64,000 nucleotides of DNA from PFJX01 sp963713085. Lineage in GTDB: Bacteria > Pseudomonadota > Gammaproteobacteria > Burkholderiales > Thiobacillaceae. The position numbers and the translations under genes are program-made. A model generated the notes under the pieces. The model worked only from the letters and a program-made list of their open reading frames with translations. It had not been told where the DNA came from and did not search any database. Where the stretch lies: the NCBI GenBank assembly GCA_963713085.1, contig CAVQKQ010000019.1, forward strand, positions 62,001-126,000, written 5' to 3'. Shown piece by piece: positions 8,746 through 16,542 of the stretch. Every line of letters starts with the position of its first letter. The stretch's first letter is position 1.

Positions 8746-8943
8746 TCACTCATCGCCGCGCGGCGCAGCCGCGGTCAGCCACTCCGGCAGTTCGCGGCCG
8801 CCGGCATTGTCGATGATGTATTGCCGGATCAGCCGCCGCACTACCTGGGAAGGCGTCAGATCCTTCTGGGCGCAAATCTGCTCGAACAGCAGTTTTTTTC
8901 TGGGATCGATGAGTACGGTAAGTCGCGCGGTACGGTTTTCCAT
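8746..8943 (-). CDS. Small ribbon-helix-helix (CopG-like) protein
   Basis: 65 residues. The N-terminal stretch RTARLTVLIDPRKK has the alternating pattern of a DNA-contacting beta strand, followed by two predicted helices (LFEQICAQK and TPSQVVRRLIRQYI), the ribbon-helix-helix fold of MetJ/Arc/CopG regulators and some antitoxins. No toxin gene is adjacent. It is divergent from the hydrogenase-like operon and faces its promoter, which contains a perfect inverted repeat (9011-9029), so it is a good candidate for the operon's repressor (inference). It converges on the carbonic anhydrase gene, leaving a 23-base gap. Confidence 0.75.
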   Translation of the reverse strand: MENRTARLTVLIDPRKKLLFEQICAQKDLTPSQVVRRLIRQYIIDNAGGRELPEWLTAAAPRGDE

Positions 8944-8984
8944 AGGATATTTGCAGGCACGGAAACATGTTAATCATATTCGCA

Positions 8985-9029
8985 TTGAGCATGTCTTGAG
9001 CCACCCTTAGAATCAAATCCCATTTGATT
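8985..9029 (+). promoter_or_regulatory. Promoter plus operator-like palindrome for the hyf-like operon
   Basis: TTGAGC (8985-8990), a 17-base spacer and TAGAAT (9008-9013) make a good sigma-70 promoter. A perfect 8-bp inverted repeat AATCAAAT-CCC-ATTTGATT (9011-9029) overlaps the -10 box and the expected transcription start, the classic place for a repressor. The divergent ribbon-helix-helix gene is the obvious candidate. The repeat might instead act as a 5' hairpin in the mRNA. Confidence 0.6.
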
Positions 9030-9042
9030 CCCGGCCCCACCC

Positions 9043-11058
9043 TTGATCTCACCCGCCGCTTTGTTGGACCGCTTTGCCCTCGATCTCGTCTGGGGTGTGG
9101 TCCTGTTTTGGGTGGCGCTGGCGGCCACAGCGCCTTTCCTGCGTCGGCACGGTTCGCTGCTTGCCCTGGTCTTTCCATTGGGGGCCCTGGGCGCATTTCT
9201 GGTCGCTATCGTGGGCGCTGTCGGACTGCACGGCCCGGTGGCCCATTTCATCCTGCCCATCGGCCTGCCGGATCTCCCCTTCCATCTGCGCCTGGATGCC
9301 CTGTCCGCGTTCTTCCTTACCTTGCTGGGGAGCGTCGCCTTCGGGGTGACGGTGTATGCCCACGGCTATTTCAGGGCCATGGAAGCCGGCACCCGGTCCC
9401 TGGTGGCCCTGTGGTACCACCTTTTCCTGGCGGGCATGACCCTGGTGCTGCTGGCCGACGACGCCTACGCCTTCATGGTGGCCTGGGAGGTGATGGCCCT
9501 ATCCTCCTATTTCCTGGTCACCACCGATCACAAGATCCCAGACATCCGCCGCGCCGGTTTCCTCTACCTGCTCATTGCCCACGTGGGCGCGGTGTCCCTT
9601 CTGCTTTGCTTCGGCGTGCTCCAGGGCGGGCATGGCGATTACACCTTTGGCACCATGCGCCTTGCCGAGATGTCGCCGGCCTGGGCTTCGGTCGCGTTCC
9701 TGCTCGCCCTGTTCGGCTTCGGCGCCAAGGCCGGCCTGGTGCCGCTCCATGTGTGGCTGCCCGAGGCCCATCCCGCGGCGCCCTCGCCGGTGTCCGCGCT
9801 GATGTCCGGCGTCATGCTCAAGGCCGCCATCTACGGCCTTCTGCGGGTGAGTCTGGACCTGCTCAACATCCACCTCGCCTGGTGGGGAACCCTGGCCCTG
9901 GCCCTGGGCCTGATCACCGCCCTGTACGGCGTCATCTTCGCCGCCGTGCAATCGGACATGAAGCGGCTGCTGGCCTGGTCCTCCATCGAGAACATCGGCG
10001 TGATCATCGCCGGCTTCGGCCTGACCCTGATCTTTTACACAGACGGCAAGGGGACCCTGGCCGCCCTGACCATGACGGCCATGCTCTATCACGCCCTCAA
10101 CCACGCCTTCTTCAAGGGCCTGCTGTTCATCGGCACCGGTTCCGTGCTGCATGCCACCGGTTCGCGCCAGATGGGGGAACTGGGCGGCCTGATGCGCTAC
10201 ATGCCATGGACCGCCTGGCTCATGCTGATCGGTGCTTTGGCCATCGCCGGCCTGCCGCCCCTGAACGGCTTCGTTTCGGAATGGCTGTTGCTCCAGGCCT
10301 TCCTGCTGACACCGGGCCTGAACCATTCCTACCTGAACATGGTGATCCCGGTGGCGGCGGCCACGGTGGCCTTGGCCGCCGCCCTGGCGGCCTACGTCAT
10401 GGTGAAGTTCTACGGCGTGGTGTTCCTGGGACAGCCCCGGGAGCCGGCCTTGAAACAGGCCCATGAGGCGGGCCGGCCGGAACGGGCGGGCATGATCTGG
10501 CTGGCCACCGGCTGCATCCTGCTGGGCTTGCTGCCGACCCGGGTGATCGCCTGGATGGCGCCGGTGGTGCGCCAGCTCACCGGTCAGACGATGATCAACG
10601 ATGGCAACTGGCTGTTGCTGGCGCCGGTGAACGCGGAGCGGGCCAGTTATGCGCCCCTGATCTTCCTTGTGGTGGTGATGGTGGTCCTGTTGCTGACCTT
10701 CCTGGGCGTGCGCCGGGTCTATCACGGCCGGGTGCGCCGGAGCGACCCGTGGGACTGCGGTTATCCCGAACAGACTCCACGCATGCAGGACACCGCCGAG
10801 GGTTTCGGCCAGCCGATCCGCCAGATCTTCGAGAGCTTCATGCAGGTGGAACGGGAAACCCCGGATCCCCTGGACCGCCAGCCCCGCTACCAGGGGGCCA
10901 GCATGGACAAGACCTGGTTCCTGTTCTACGCGCCCATCGCCCGTCTCGCGGGCTGGCTCTCGGAACAGGCCGGGCGGCTGCAGCACGGCCGCATCCAGTG
11001 GTACCTGATCTACAGTTTCGCCACCCTGATCTTCCTGCTGGTCTTCGTGACGCGTTGA
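9043..11058 (+). CDS. hyfB: Hydrogenase-4-like membrane subunit HyfB (NuoL/MrpA-like)
   Basis: 671 residues, about 16 hydrophobic segments, the usual length of HyfB. It has the proton-channel features of antiporter-like subunits: the buried Glu in VAWEVMALSSYF, the Lys in FGAKAGLVPLHVWLPEAH, and the Lys-containing MLKAAIYG. The hydrophilic C-terminal loop (GYPEQTPRMQDTAEGFGQP) is typical of HyfB. The likely start is TTG at 9043 with no good ribosome site; TTG codons at 9061 and 9064 are alternatives. First gene of a six-gene operon with gaps of 1-10 bases. In this complex it should translocate protons or sodium, driven by the peripheral arm encoded downstream. Confidence 0.88.
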   Translation: MISPAALLDRFALDLVWGVVLFWVALAATAPFLRRHGSLLALVFPLGALGAFLVAIVGAVGLHGPVAHFILPIGLPDLPFHLRLDALSAFFLTLLGSVAFGVTVYAHGYFRAMEAGTRSLVALWYHLFLAGMTLVLLADDAYAFMVAWEVMALSSYFLVTTDHKIPDIRRAGFLYLLIAHVGAVSLLLCFGVLQGGHGDYTFGTMRLAEMSPAWASVAFLLALFGFGAKAGLVPLHVWLPEAHPAAPSPVSALMSGVMLKAAIYGLLRVSLDLLNIHLAWWGTLALALGLITALYGVIFAAVQSDMKRLLAWSSIENIGVIIAGFGLTLIFYTDGKGTLAALTMTAMLYHALNHAFFKGLLFIGTGSVLHATGSRQMGELGGLMRYMPWTAWLMLIGALAIAGLPPLNGFVSEWLLLQAFLLTPGLNHSYLNMVIPVAAATVALAAALAAYVMVKFYGVVFLGQPREPALKQAHEAGRPERAGMIWLATGCILLGLLPTRVIAWMAPVVRQLTGQTMINDGNWLLLAPVNAERASYAPLIFLVVVMVVLLLTFLGVRRVYHGRVRRSDPWDCGYPEQTPRMQDTAEGFGQPIRQIFESFMQVERETPDPLDRQPRYQGASMDKTWFLFYAPIARLAGWLSEQAGRLQHGRIQWYLIYSFATLIFLLVFVTR

Positions 11059-11062
11059 CCCC

Positions 11063-12007
11063 ATGAGCGCCGGCATCCTCCTGCAAATCGCCCAGACCCT
11101 GCTGGCCATCCTGGTGGCGCCCTTGCTGCTGGGCTGGACCAACCAGTGCCGCGCCTGGCTGCAGGGGCGCGGCGCGCCGCCTCTCACCCAGCCCTACCGG
11201 AACCTGCGCAAGCTGTTCCACAAGGATGCGGTCCTCGCCCACAACGCCTCACCCCTGTTCCGCTTCGCCCCCTACATGAAGTTCGCCTGCATGGCCCTGG
11301 CGGCGGGCCTCGTGCCCATGATCGCCAACGACCTGCCGTTCTCGCCCGCGGCCGACGTCATCGCCCTGGTGGGGGTGTTCGCCATGGCCCGGGTGTTCCT
11401 GGCCCTGGCCGCCATGGATATCGGCACCGCCTTCGGCAGCATGGGCGCGCGCCGGGAGATGCTGGTCTCCTTCCTGGCCGAGCCGGGCCTGCTCATGGTT
11501 TTTTTCACCGCCAGCCTGATTTCCCAGTCCACCCAGCTGCCCCGGATCGTCGCCACCCTGGCCCATCGGGAATTCGCCATCTACCCAAGCCTGGCCTTCG
11601 CGGCGGTGGCGTTCTGGATGATCTCGCTGGCGGAGAACGCCCGCATCCCGGTGGACAACCCCAGCACCCACCTGGAACTGACCATGATCCACGAGGCCAT
11701 GATCCTGGAGTATTCCGCCCGCCACCTGGCCCTGATCGAATGGGCCGTTGCCCTCAAGCTGTTCACCTATTCCACCCTGGGCATCGCCCTGTTCCTGCCC
11801 TGGGGTATCGCTCCGTCGGGCGATTACGCGGCCTTGCCCCTGGCGTGTCTGGCCCTGGTCCTGAAGCTGACCGGCGGCGGCTTCCTCCTGGCCTTCACCG
11901 AGACCATCAGCGCCAAGCTGCGCCTGTTCCGGGTGCCGGAATTCCTGGGCACCGCCTTCCTCCTGGCGGTGCTGGGGATGTTGCTGCACTTCCTCCTCGA
12001 GGCTTAG
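11063..12007 (+). CDS. hyfC: Hydrogenase-4-like membrane anchor HyfC (NuoH/HycD-like)
   Basis: 314 residues with about eight hydrophobic segments. NuoH-like subunit that docks the soluble arm onto the membrane. Family features include the conserved N-terminal loop RGAPPLTQPYRNLRKLFHK, the acidic segment ENARIPVDNPSTHLELTMIHE and EYSARHLALIEW. It starts 4 bases after hyfB. In formate hydrogenlyase and hydrogenase 4 this subunit couples electron transfer at the catalytic dimer to ion movement; retention of its acidic residues suggests coupling is intact here even though the catalytic nickel site downstream is not. Confidence 0.9.
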   Translation: MSAGILLQIAQTLLAILVAPLLLGWTNQCRAWLQGRGAPPLTQPYRNLRKLFHKDAVLAHNASPLFRFAPYMKFACMALAAGLVPMIANDLPFSPAADVIALVGVFAMARVFLALAAMDIGTAFGSMGARREMLVSFLAEPGLLMVFFTASLISQSTQLPRIVATLAHREFAIYPSLAFAAVAFWMISLAENARIPVDNPSTHLELTMIHEAMILEYSARHLALIEWAVALKLFTYSTLGIALFLPWGIAPSGDYAALPLACLALVLKLTGGGFLLAFTETISAKLRLFRVPEFLGTAFLLAVLGMLLHFLLEA

Positions 12008-12010
12008 AAC

Positions 12011-12673
12011 GTGTCCCTCAGCCACCACATCCAGATCATCAATCTGTTGGCCGCCCTGCTTCTGCTGATCTCCTTCGCCATGCTGTCGCAACGGCGCATC
12101 GTCGGCCTGGTGACCCTGTTCGCCTGGCAGGGGGCGGCCCTGTCGGCCTCCACCGCCCTGGTCGCCTGGTCCACCGGCCAACATCATCTCTACTGGTCGG
12201 CGGCGCTCACCCTGGTCCTCAAAGTGGTGGTCCTGCCCTGGTTCTTTTTCCGGCTGGTGCGCAGGCTGGACGTGGAACGGGATGTGGAGCCCATGATCAA
12301 CATTCCCACCACCATGCTGATCGGCATCGCCCTGGTGATCTTCGCCTTCAACCTGGCCCTGCCCATCTCCCAGATGGCCGGCACGGTGACCCGCGCCAAC
12401 CTGGGCATCGCCATGGCCTGCGTGCTGCTGGCGTTCCTGATGATGATCACCCGGCGCAAGGCCATCACCCAGGTGATCGGCTTCCTGTCCATGGAGAACG
12501 GCCTGTTCTTCGCCGCCACCAGTGCCTCCTACGGCATGCCCATGGTGGTGGAACTGGGGGTGGCCCTGGACGTGCTGGTGGGGGTATTCGTGCTGGGGAT
12601 CTTCTTCTTCCAGATCCGGGAGACCTTCGATTCCATGGACCTGAAGCACATGGAAAAGTTGAAGGAGCGCTAG
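12011..12673 (+). CDS. hyfE: Hydrogenase-4-like membrane subunit HyfE (NuoK-like part)
   Basis: 220 residues, GTG start (12011). Hydrophobic protein with seven or so membrane spans and the HyfE-specific segments RRKAITQVIGFLSMENGLFF and MVVELGVALDVLVGVFVLG. HyfE contains a NuoK-like region whose buried Glu residues (here in SMEN and VELG) form part of the ion path. Three bases separate it from hyfC and three from hyfF. Confidence 0.87.
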   Translation: MSLSHHIQIINLLAALLLLISFAMLSQRRIVGLVTLFAWQGAALSASTALVAWSTGQHHLYWSAALTLVLKVVVLPWFFFRLVRRLDVERDVEPMINIPTTMLIGIALVIFAFNLALPISQMAGTVTRANLGIAMACVLLAFLMMITRRKAITQVIGFLSMENGLFFAATSASYGMPMVVELGVALDVLVGVFVLGIFFFQIRETFDSMDLKHMEKLKER

Positions 12674-12676
12674 GCC

Positions 12677-14143
12677 ATGGAAATCTACTGGCTCCTCGGT
12701 TTTCCCCTGGCCGGCGGCGTCTTCCTGGCCCTGTGGGGCAATCGCCGCAACGCCCCCGAGATCAATGCCATGTTCAGCGGCCTCACCCTGATCGCCGCCG
12801 CCCTTCTGACCGCGCGCATCGTCGCCGACGGGCCCATGATCGTGGGCGGCGAGGGCTGGTTCTTCATCGATTCCTTCAACGTTTTCCTGGTGGCCCTCAC
12901 CGCCCTGGTGGCCTACACCACCGCCCTGTTCTCCCGGCCCTACATGCGCATCGAACAGGAGCACGGCCGCCTGGGCGCCGGCCGCCTGCGCTTGTACCAC
13001 AGCAGCTACCAGATCTTCATCGGCGCCATGCTGCTGGCGCTCACCACCAACAACATGGGCATCCTCTGGGTCTCCATGGAGGCGGCCACCCTGGCCACCG
13101 TCCTGCTGGTGTCCCTGTACCGCACCCCGGCCTCCCTGGAGGCGGCCTGGAAGTACTTCATCCTGTGCGGCGTGGGTATCGCCCAGGCCCTGTTCGGCAC
13201 GATCCTGCTCTACTTCGCGGCGGAGAAGGTCCTTGGTCCCGGCGGTACGGCCCTGCTCTGGACCCATCTCAACGGGGTAAAGACCCAACTCGAACCCACC
13301 GTGCTGCAACTGGCCTTCGTCTTCCTGCTGGTGGGTTACGGCACCAAGGTGGGCCTGGCGCCCCTGCACAACTGGCTGCCGGACGCCCACGCCGAAGGCC
13401 CCACCCCGGTTTCCGCCGTGCTCTCCGGTCTGCTGCTCAACGTGGCTCTGTACGCGGTGATGCGCGGCAAGGTGCTGGTGGACGGCGCTCTCGCCGGCAG
13501 CGCTGGCTCGGACCTGGCAGGTGGCCTGATGATGGGCTTCGGCCTGTTCTCGGTGGTGCTTGCGGCCTTCCTGATCAAGCGCCAGAGCGACGTGAAGCGC
13601 ATGTTCGCCTACTCATCCATCGAGCACATGGGCCTGATCACCTTCGCCTTCGGCATGGGCGGACCGGTGGCCAGCTTCGCCGGCCTGCTGCACATGACCA
13701 TGCACTCACTGACCAAGTCCGCCATCTTCTTCGCCGTGGGCCATGCCACCCAGAAGGCCGGCACCCAGGTCATGGACGGTATCCGCGGCCTGATCCGCAC
13801 CAATCCCACCATCGGCTGGGGACTGATGCTGGGCACCGTGGCGATCCTGGGCGTGCCGCCCTTCGGCGTGTTCGCCAGCGAGTTCCTGATCATCACCACC
13901 GCCATGCACGAACATCCCTGGGCCACGCCCTTCCTGCTGCTGGCCCTGGGGGTGGCGTTCGCCTCCATCTTCGGCAAGGTCCAGCCCATGGTGTTCGGCG
14001 AGACGGAGTTGCCGCGCCTGCCCCACCAGCCCGCCCTGGCGCCCGTGTTCATCCACCTGGCCCTGGTGTTGATGCTGGGTCTGTTCATCCCGGCCTATCT
14101 GGCCGACTGGTACCGCCAGGCCGCCGCCTTGTTGGGAGGCTGA
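12677..14143 (+). CDS. hyfF: Hydrogenase-4-like membrane subunit HyfF (NuoM/N-like)
   Basis: 488 residues, about 14 membrane spans. Second antiporter-like subunit with VSMEAATLATVLLV (buried Glu), GYGTKVGLAPLHNWLPDAH (Lys) and the HSLTKSAIFFAVGHA segment. In the second half-channel LLLNVALY has Asn where HyfB-type proteins have Lys. The operon lacks a HyfD gene, so the complex would have two antiporter modules (HyfB, HyfF), not three as in E. coli hydrogenase 4. Confidence 0.88.
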   Translation: MEIYWLLGFPLAGGVFLALWGNRRNAPEINAMFSGLTLIAAALLTARIVADGPMIVGGEGWFFIDSFNVFLVALTALVAYTTALFSRPYMRIEQEHGRLGAGRLRLYHSSYQIFIGAMLLALTTNNMGILWVSMEAATLATVLLVSLYRTPASLEAAWKYFILCGVGIAQALFGTILLYFAAEKVLGPGGTALLWTHLNGVKTQLEPTVLQLAFVFLLVGYGTKVGLAPLHNWLPDAHAEGPTPVSAVLSGLLLNVALYAVMRGKVLVDGALAGSAGSDLAGGLMMGFGLFSVVLAAFLIKRQSDVKRMFAYSSIEHMGLITFAFGMGGPVASFAGLLHMTMHSLTKSAIFFAVGHATQKAGTQVMDGIRGLIRTNPTIGWGLMLGTVAILGVPPFGVFASEFLIITTAMHEHPWATPFLLLALGVAFASIFGKVQPMVFGETELPRLPHQPALAPVFIHLALVLMLGLFIPAYLADWYRQAAALLGG

Positions 14144-14144
14144 G

Positions 14145-15827
14145 ATGCGGATCGGCGAACAGAACTGGAACTTTTCCCCCCTCGGCCCCCACAGCTGGCG
14201 CGGCCGGGTGCAGGCGGCGCGGCTGCCGGGACTCGCCCGGGCGGTGCGGGACGAAGGCGGCCAGCTGGTGGCCCTGTGGGGTTCGGACCAGCGGATGCTG
14301 GACGATGCCGCCGGCGGTCGCGCTACTCGCGGTTCCCCATCCCAGATCCCTCGCGCGGCGGACGCGATGTCGGAGGGGCTGTTCGATCGGCTGGCTCCGG
14401 ATATCACGCTGGAGGAACTGGCGGCAAAGGCGGACGGCTACGCGATCCACGCCACCTTTCTCACCGCCAACGGCCTGGTCTGGATCAGCGCCACCCTTCC
14501 TGTCGACGCTCCCGCCTATCCCGATCTGTCGGCCATCTTTCCCCAGGCCGACCGCATGCAGCGTGCCGTCTACGACCTGCTCGGCATCCGCGCCGAAGGC
14601 GCAGTGGACCTGCGCAAATGGCTGCGCCACGGTGCCTGGGCCGAGGACGAATTCCCCCTGCGCAAGGATTTTTCCGCCACCCGGCAAGCCGCTCCGGAAA
14701 CGGATGCCTACCCTTTCATCCGGGTCGAGGGGGATGGCGTCCATGAAATCCCGGTGGGCCCGATCCACGCCGGCGTCATCGAGCCGGGCCATTTCCGCTT
14801 CTCCGTAATCGGCGATCGCATCCTGAAGCTTGAGGAGCGGCTGGGCTACTCCCACCAGGGCAGCGAAAAGCGCTTCGAGGGCCTGGACCTGGCCACCGGC
14901 GCCAAGCTGGCCGGCCGCATCTCCGGCGACAGCCACAGCGCTTTCGCCTGGGCCTATTGCATGGCGGTGGAGCGCGCGACCGGCGGGGACGCCGGCGGCG
15001 CCGTCCCGGATCGGGCACTTTGGCTGCGCGCCCTGTTCCTGGAGATGGAGCGCATCGCCAACCACCTGGGGGACCTGGGCTATCTGGGCAACGATGCGGC
15101 CCTGGGCTTCGGTTTCATGCAGTTCTGGCGCCTCAAGGAAGACTGGCTGCGCCTGTCCGCACGGTTGTTCGGCCACCGCTACCTGTTCGACCGCATCGTC
15201 CCCGGCGGCGTGGCAGTGGACATCCAGGAGGCGGGCCGGACGGAACTCGCCAAGATGTCTGAAAGCGTCGAAAAGGAGACGCGGGAGCTCAAGGCCATCT
15301 ACGACGAGCACCCCGGACTCCAGGACCGCTTCGCCCACACCGGAACGGTCACGCCGGACCTGGCCGCGCGCCTGGGGCTCACCGGCTTGGCCGGGCGCGC
15401 CAGCGGGCAGGCTTGGGATGCCCGCGTGCAATTCCCCCAGGCCCCTTATGACCAACTGGACGTGAACATGGCCACCCACCGCCGGGGCGACGTGCTGGCC
15501 CGGGCAGAGGTGCGCATCGCCGAGGTATTCGAGTCCCTGCGTCTGGTCCGGGAAATCCTGGCCCGTCTGCCGGCCGGGACCATCCGCGCGCCCCTGGATC
15601 CGGTGCGAGCCGCCTGCGAAGGCATGGGCTGGGTGGAAGGCTGGCGCGGCGAGGTGGTGGTGGGGCTGCGCATCGGCGCCGACGGCCGCCTGGACCGGGT
15701 CCATCCCCACGATCCGTCCTGGCGCAACTGGCCGGCACTGGAGCTGGCAGTGATGGACAACATCGTTCCGGACTTTCCCCTGATCAACAAATCCTTCAAC
15801 CTGAGCTATTCGGGCCAGGACCTGTGA
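14145..15827 (+). CDS. Hydrogenase-like large subunit HyfG without nickel ligands (Ehr type)
   Basis: 560 residues: a NuoC-like domain (about 1-185, with YPDLSAIFPQADRMQRAVYD) fused to a NuoD/NiFe-large-subunit domain (about 200-560), as in HycE/HyfG. In true NiFe hydrogenases two CxxC pairs bind nickel. Here the first pair is serine-substituted, RISGDSHS (S260, S263, where HycE-type proteins have RxCGxC), and the C-terminal DPCxxC is replaced by SFNLSYSGQDL (S554, G557). There is no C-terminal tail for maturation cleavage. The protein therefore cannot bind the NiFe centre in the known way and belongs with energy-converting hydrogenase-related (Ehr) complexes or a quinone/other-substrate version. 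Substrate is unknown. The rest of the fold is intact and shows no frameshift. Confidence 0.88.
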   Translation: MRIGEQNWNFSPLGPHSWRGRVQAARLPGLARAVRDEGGQLVALWGSDQRMLDDAAGGRATRGSPSQIPRAADAMSEGLFDRLAPDITLEELAAKADGYAIHATFLTANGLVWISATLPVDAPAYPDLSAIFPQADRMQRAVYDLLGIRAEGAVDLRKWLRHGAWAEDEFPLRKDFSATRQAAPETDAYPFIRVEGDGVHEIPVGPIHAGVIEPGHFRFSVIGDRILKLEERLGYSHQGSEKRFEGLDLATGAKLAGRISGDSHSAFAWAYCMAVERATGGDAGGAVPDRALWLRALFLEMERIANHLGDLGYLGNDAALGFGFMQFWRLKEDWLRLSARLFGHRYLFDRIVPGGVAVDIQEAGRTELAKMSESVEKETRELKAIYDEHPGLQDRFAHTGTVTPDLAARLGLTGLAGRASGQAWDARVQFPQAPYDQLDVNMATHRRGDVLARAEVRIAEVFESLRLVREILARLPAGTIRAPLDPVRAACEGMGWVEGWRGEVVVGLRIGADGRLDRVHPHDPSWRNWPALELAVMDNIVPDFPLINKSFNLSYSGQDL

Positions 15828-15837
15828 GGACGCTGCC

Positions 15838-16380
15838 ATGGCCACCCACCTGATCCTGCGCAAGATCCTCAAGACCGGCATCGTCTCCGAGCCGCCGCCC
15901 GGTGCCGACCCCGCCCTGCGGGTGGGCGAGGGGGAGATACTCCAGGCCGAGATCCTGCGGGTGTTCGGCCAGGCCCTGGTGGTCCGCCACCTGGATGCCG
16001 GCTCCTGCAACGGCTGCGAGCTTGAGATCCACGCCCTGGGCGGCCCCCGCTACAACATTGAGGGCATCGGCATCAGGTTTGCCGCCAGCCCCCGCCATGC
16101 CGACCTGCTGCTGGTCACCGGCCCGGTCTCCCGCAACCTGGAAACGGCCCTGCTGCGCACCTACGAAGCCATGCCCGAACCCAAATGGGTGGTGGCGGTG
16201 GGCGACTGCGGCTGCGGCCTGGGCGAGGCGGGCGCCCTGTTCGGCGCCAACTACGCCACCCGCGGCAAGGTCTCGGATGTCATCCCGGTGGATGTGGAAG
16301 TGCCGGGATGTCCGCCGGAGCCGACGGCGTTGCTGCGGGGGATATTGGCTGTCGTGAGCGGGGCGGGCCTGCGCGTCTGA
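15838..16380 (+). CDS. hyfI: Hydrogenase-like small subunit HyfI (NuoB-like, [4Fe-4S])
   Basis: 180 residues. NuoB/HycG-type subunit carrying the proximal [4Fe-4S] cluster. The ligands are retained: SCNGCELE (about residues 58-61), GDCGCG (about 122-124) and VPGCPPEP (about 158). It ends the operon. No gene for a HyfA/HyfH-type polyferredoxin follows, and no hydrogenase maturation (hyp) genes are in the window, so how electrons enter the complex is unclear. Intact cluster ligands next to a nickel-free large subunit argue for a working redox protein, not decay. Confidence 0.88.
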   Translation: MATHLILRKILKTGIVSEPPPGADPALRVGEGEILQAEILRVFGQALVVRHLDAGSCNGCELEIHALGGPRYNIEGIGIRFAASPRHADLLLVTGPVSRNLETALLRTYEAMPEPKWVVAVGDCGCGLGEAGALFGANYATRGKVSDVIPVDVEVPGCPPEPTALLRGILAVVSGAGLRV

Positions 16381-16542
16381 GCGCCCGAGATCATCCCGGA
16401 TGGGCTGGATCCGGGGGTTCCCGGAACGGTCAGGGATACCTTCGACCTATGGATGGCCGGCTTGTCCATCGTCAAATATGAATCGATTGCATCGGGGATA
16501 CACTGCCGATGCACCAATCCATCCGACGAGGAGTAAGCTGCC

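Noticed and set aside
9499..13390. Long antisense open frames (562 and 713 codons)
   Set aside because: They lie opposite hyfB-hyfF, are Gln/Gly/His-rich and mirror the codon bias of the true genes.
11146..14808. A 1,220-codon open frame on the plus strand across the hyf-like genes
   Set aside because: It is the off-frame shadow of hyfC, hyfE, hyfF and hyfG in GC-rich DNA; its product is Arg/Gly/Pro/His-rich and matches no family, while the other frames give clear subunits.
14145..16380. Calling the operon a functional hydrogenase 4
   Set aside because: All nickel-ligand positions are substituted and no maturation genes are nearby.
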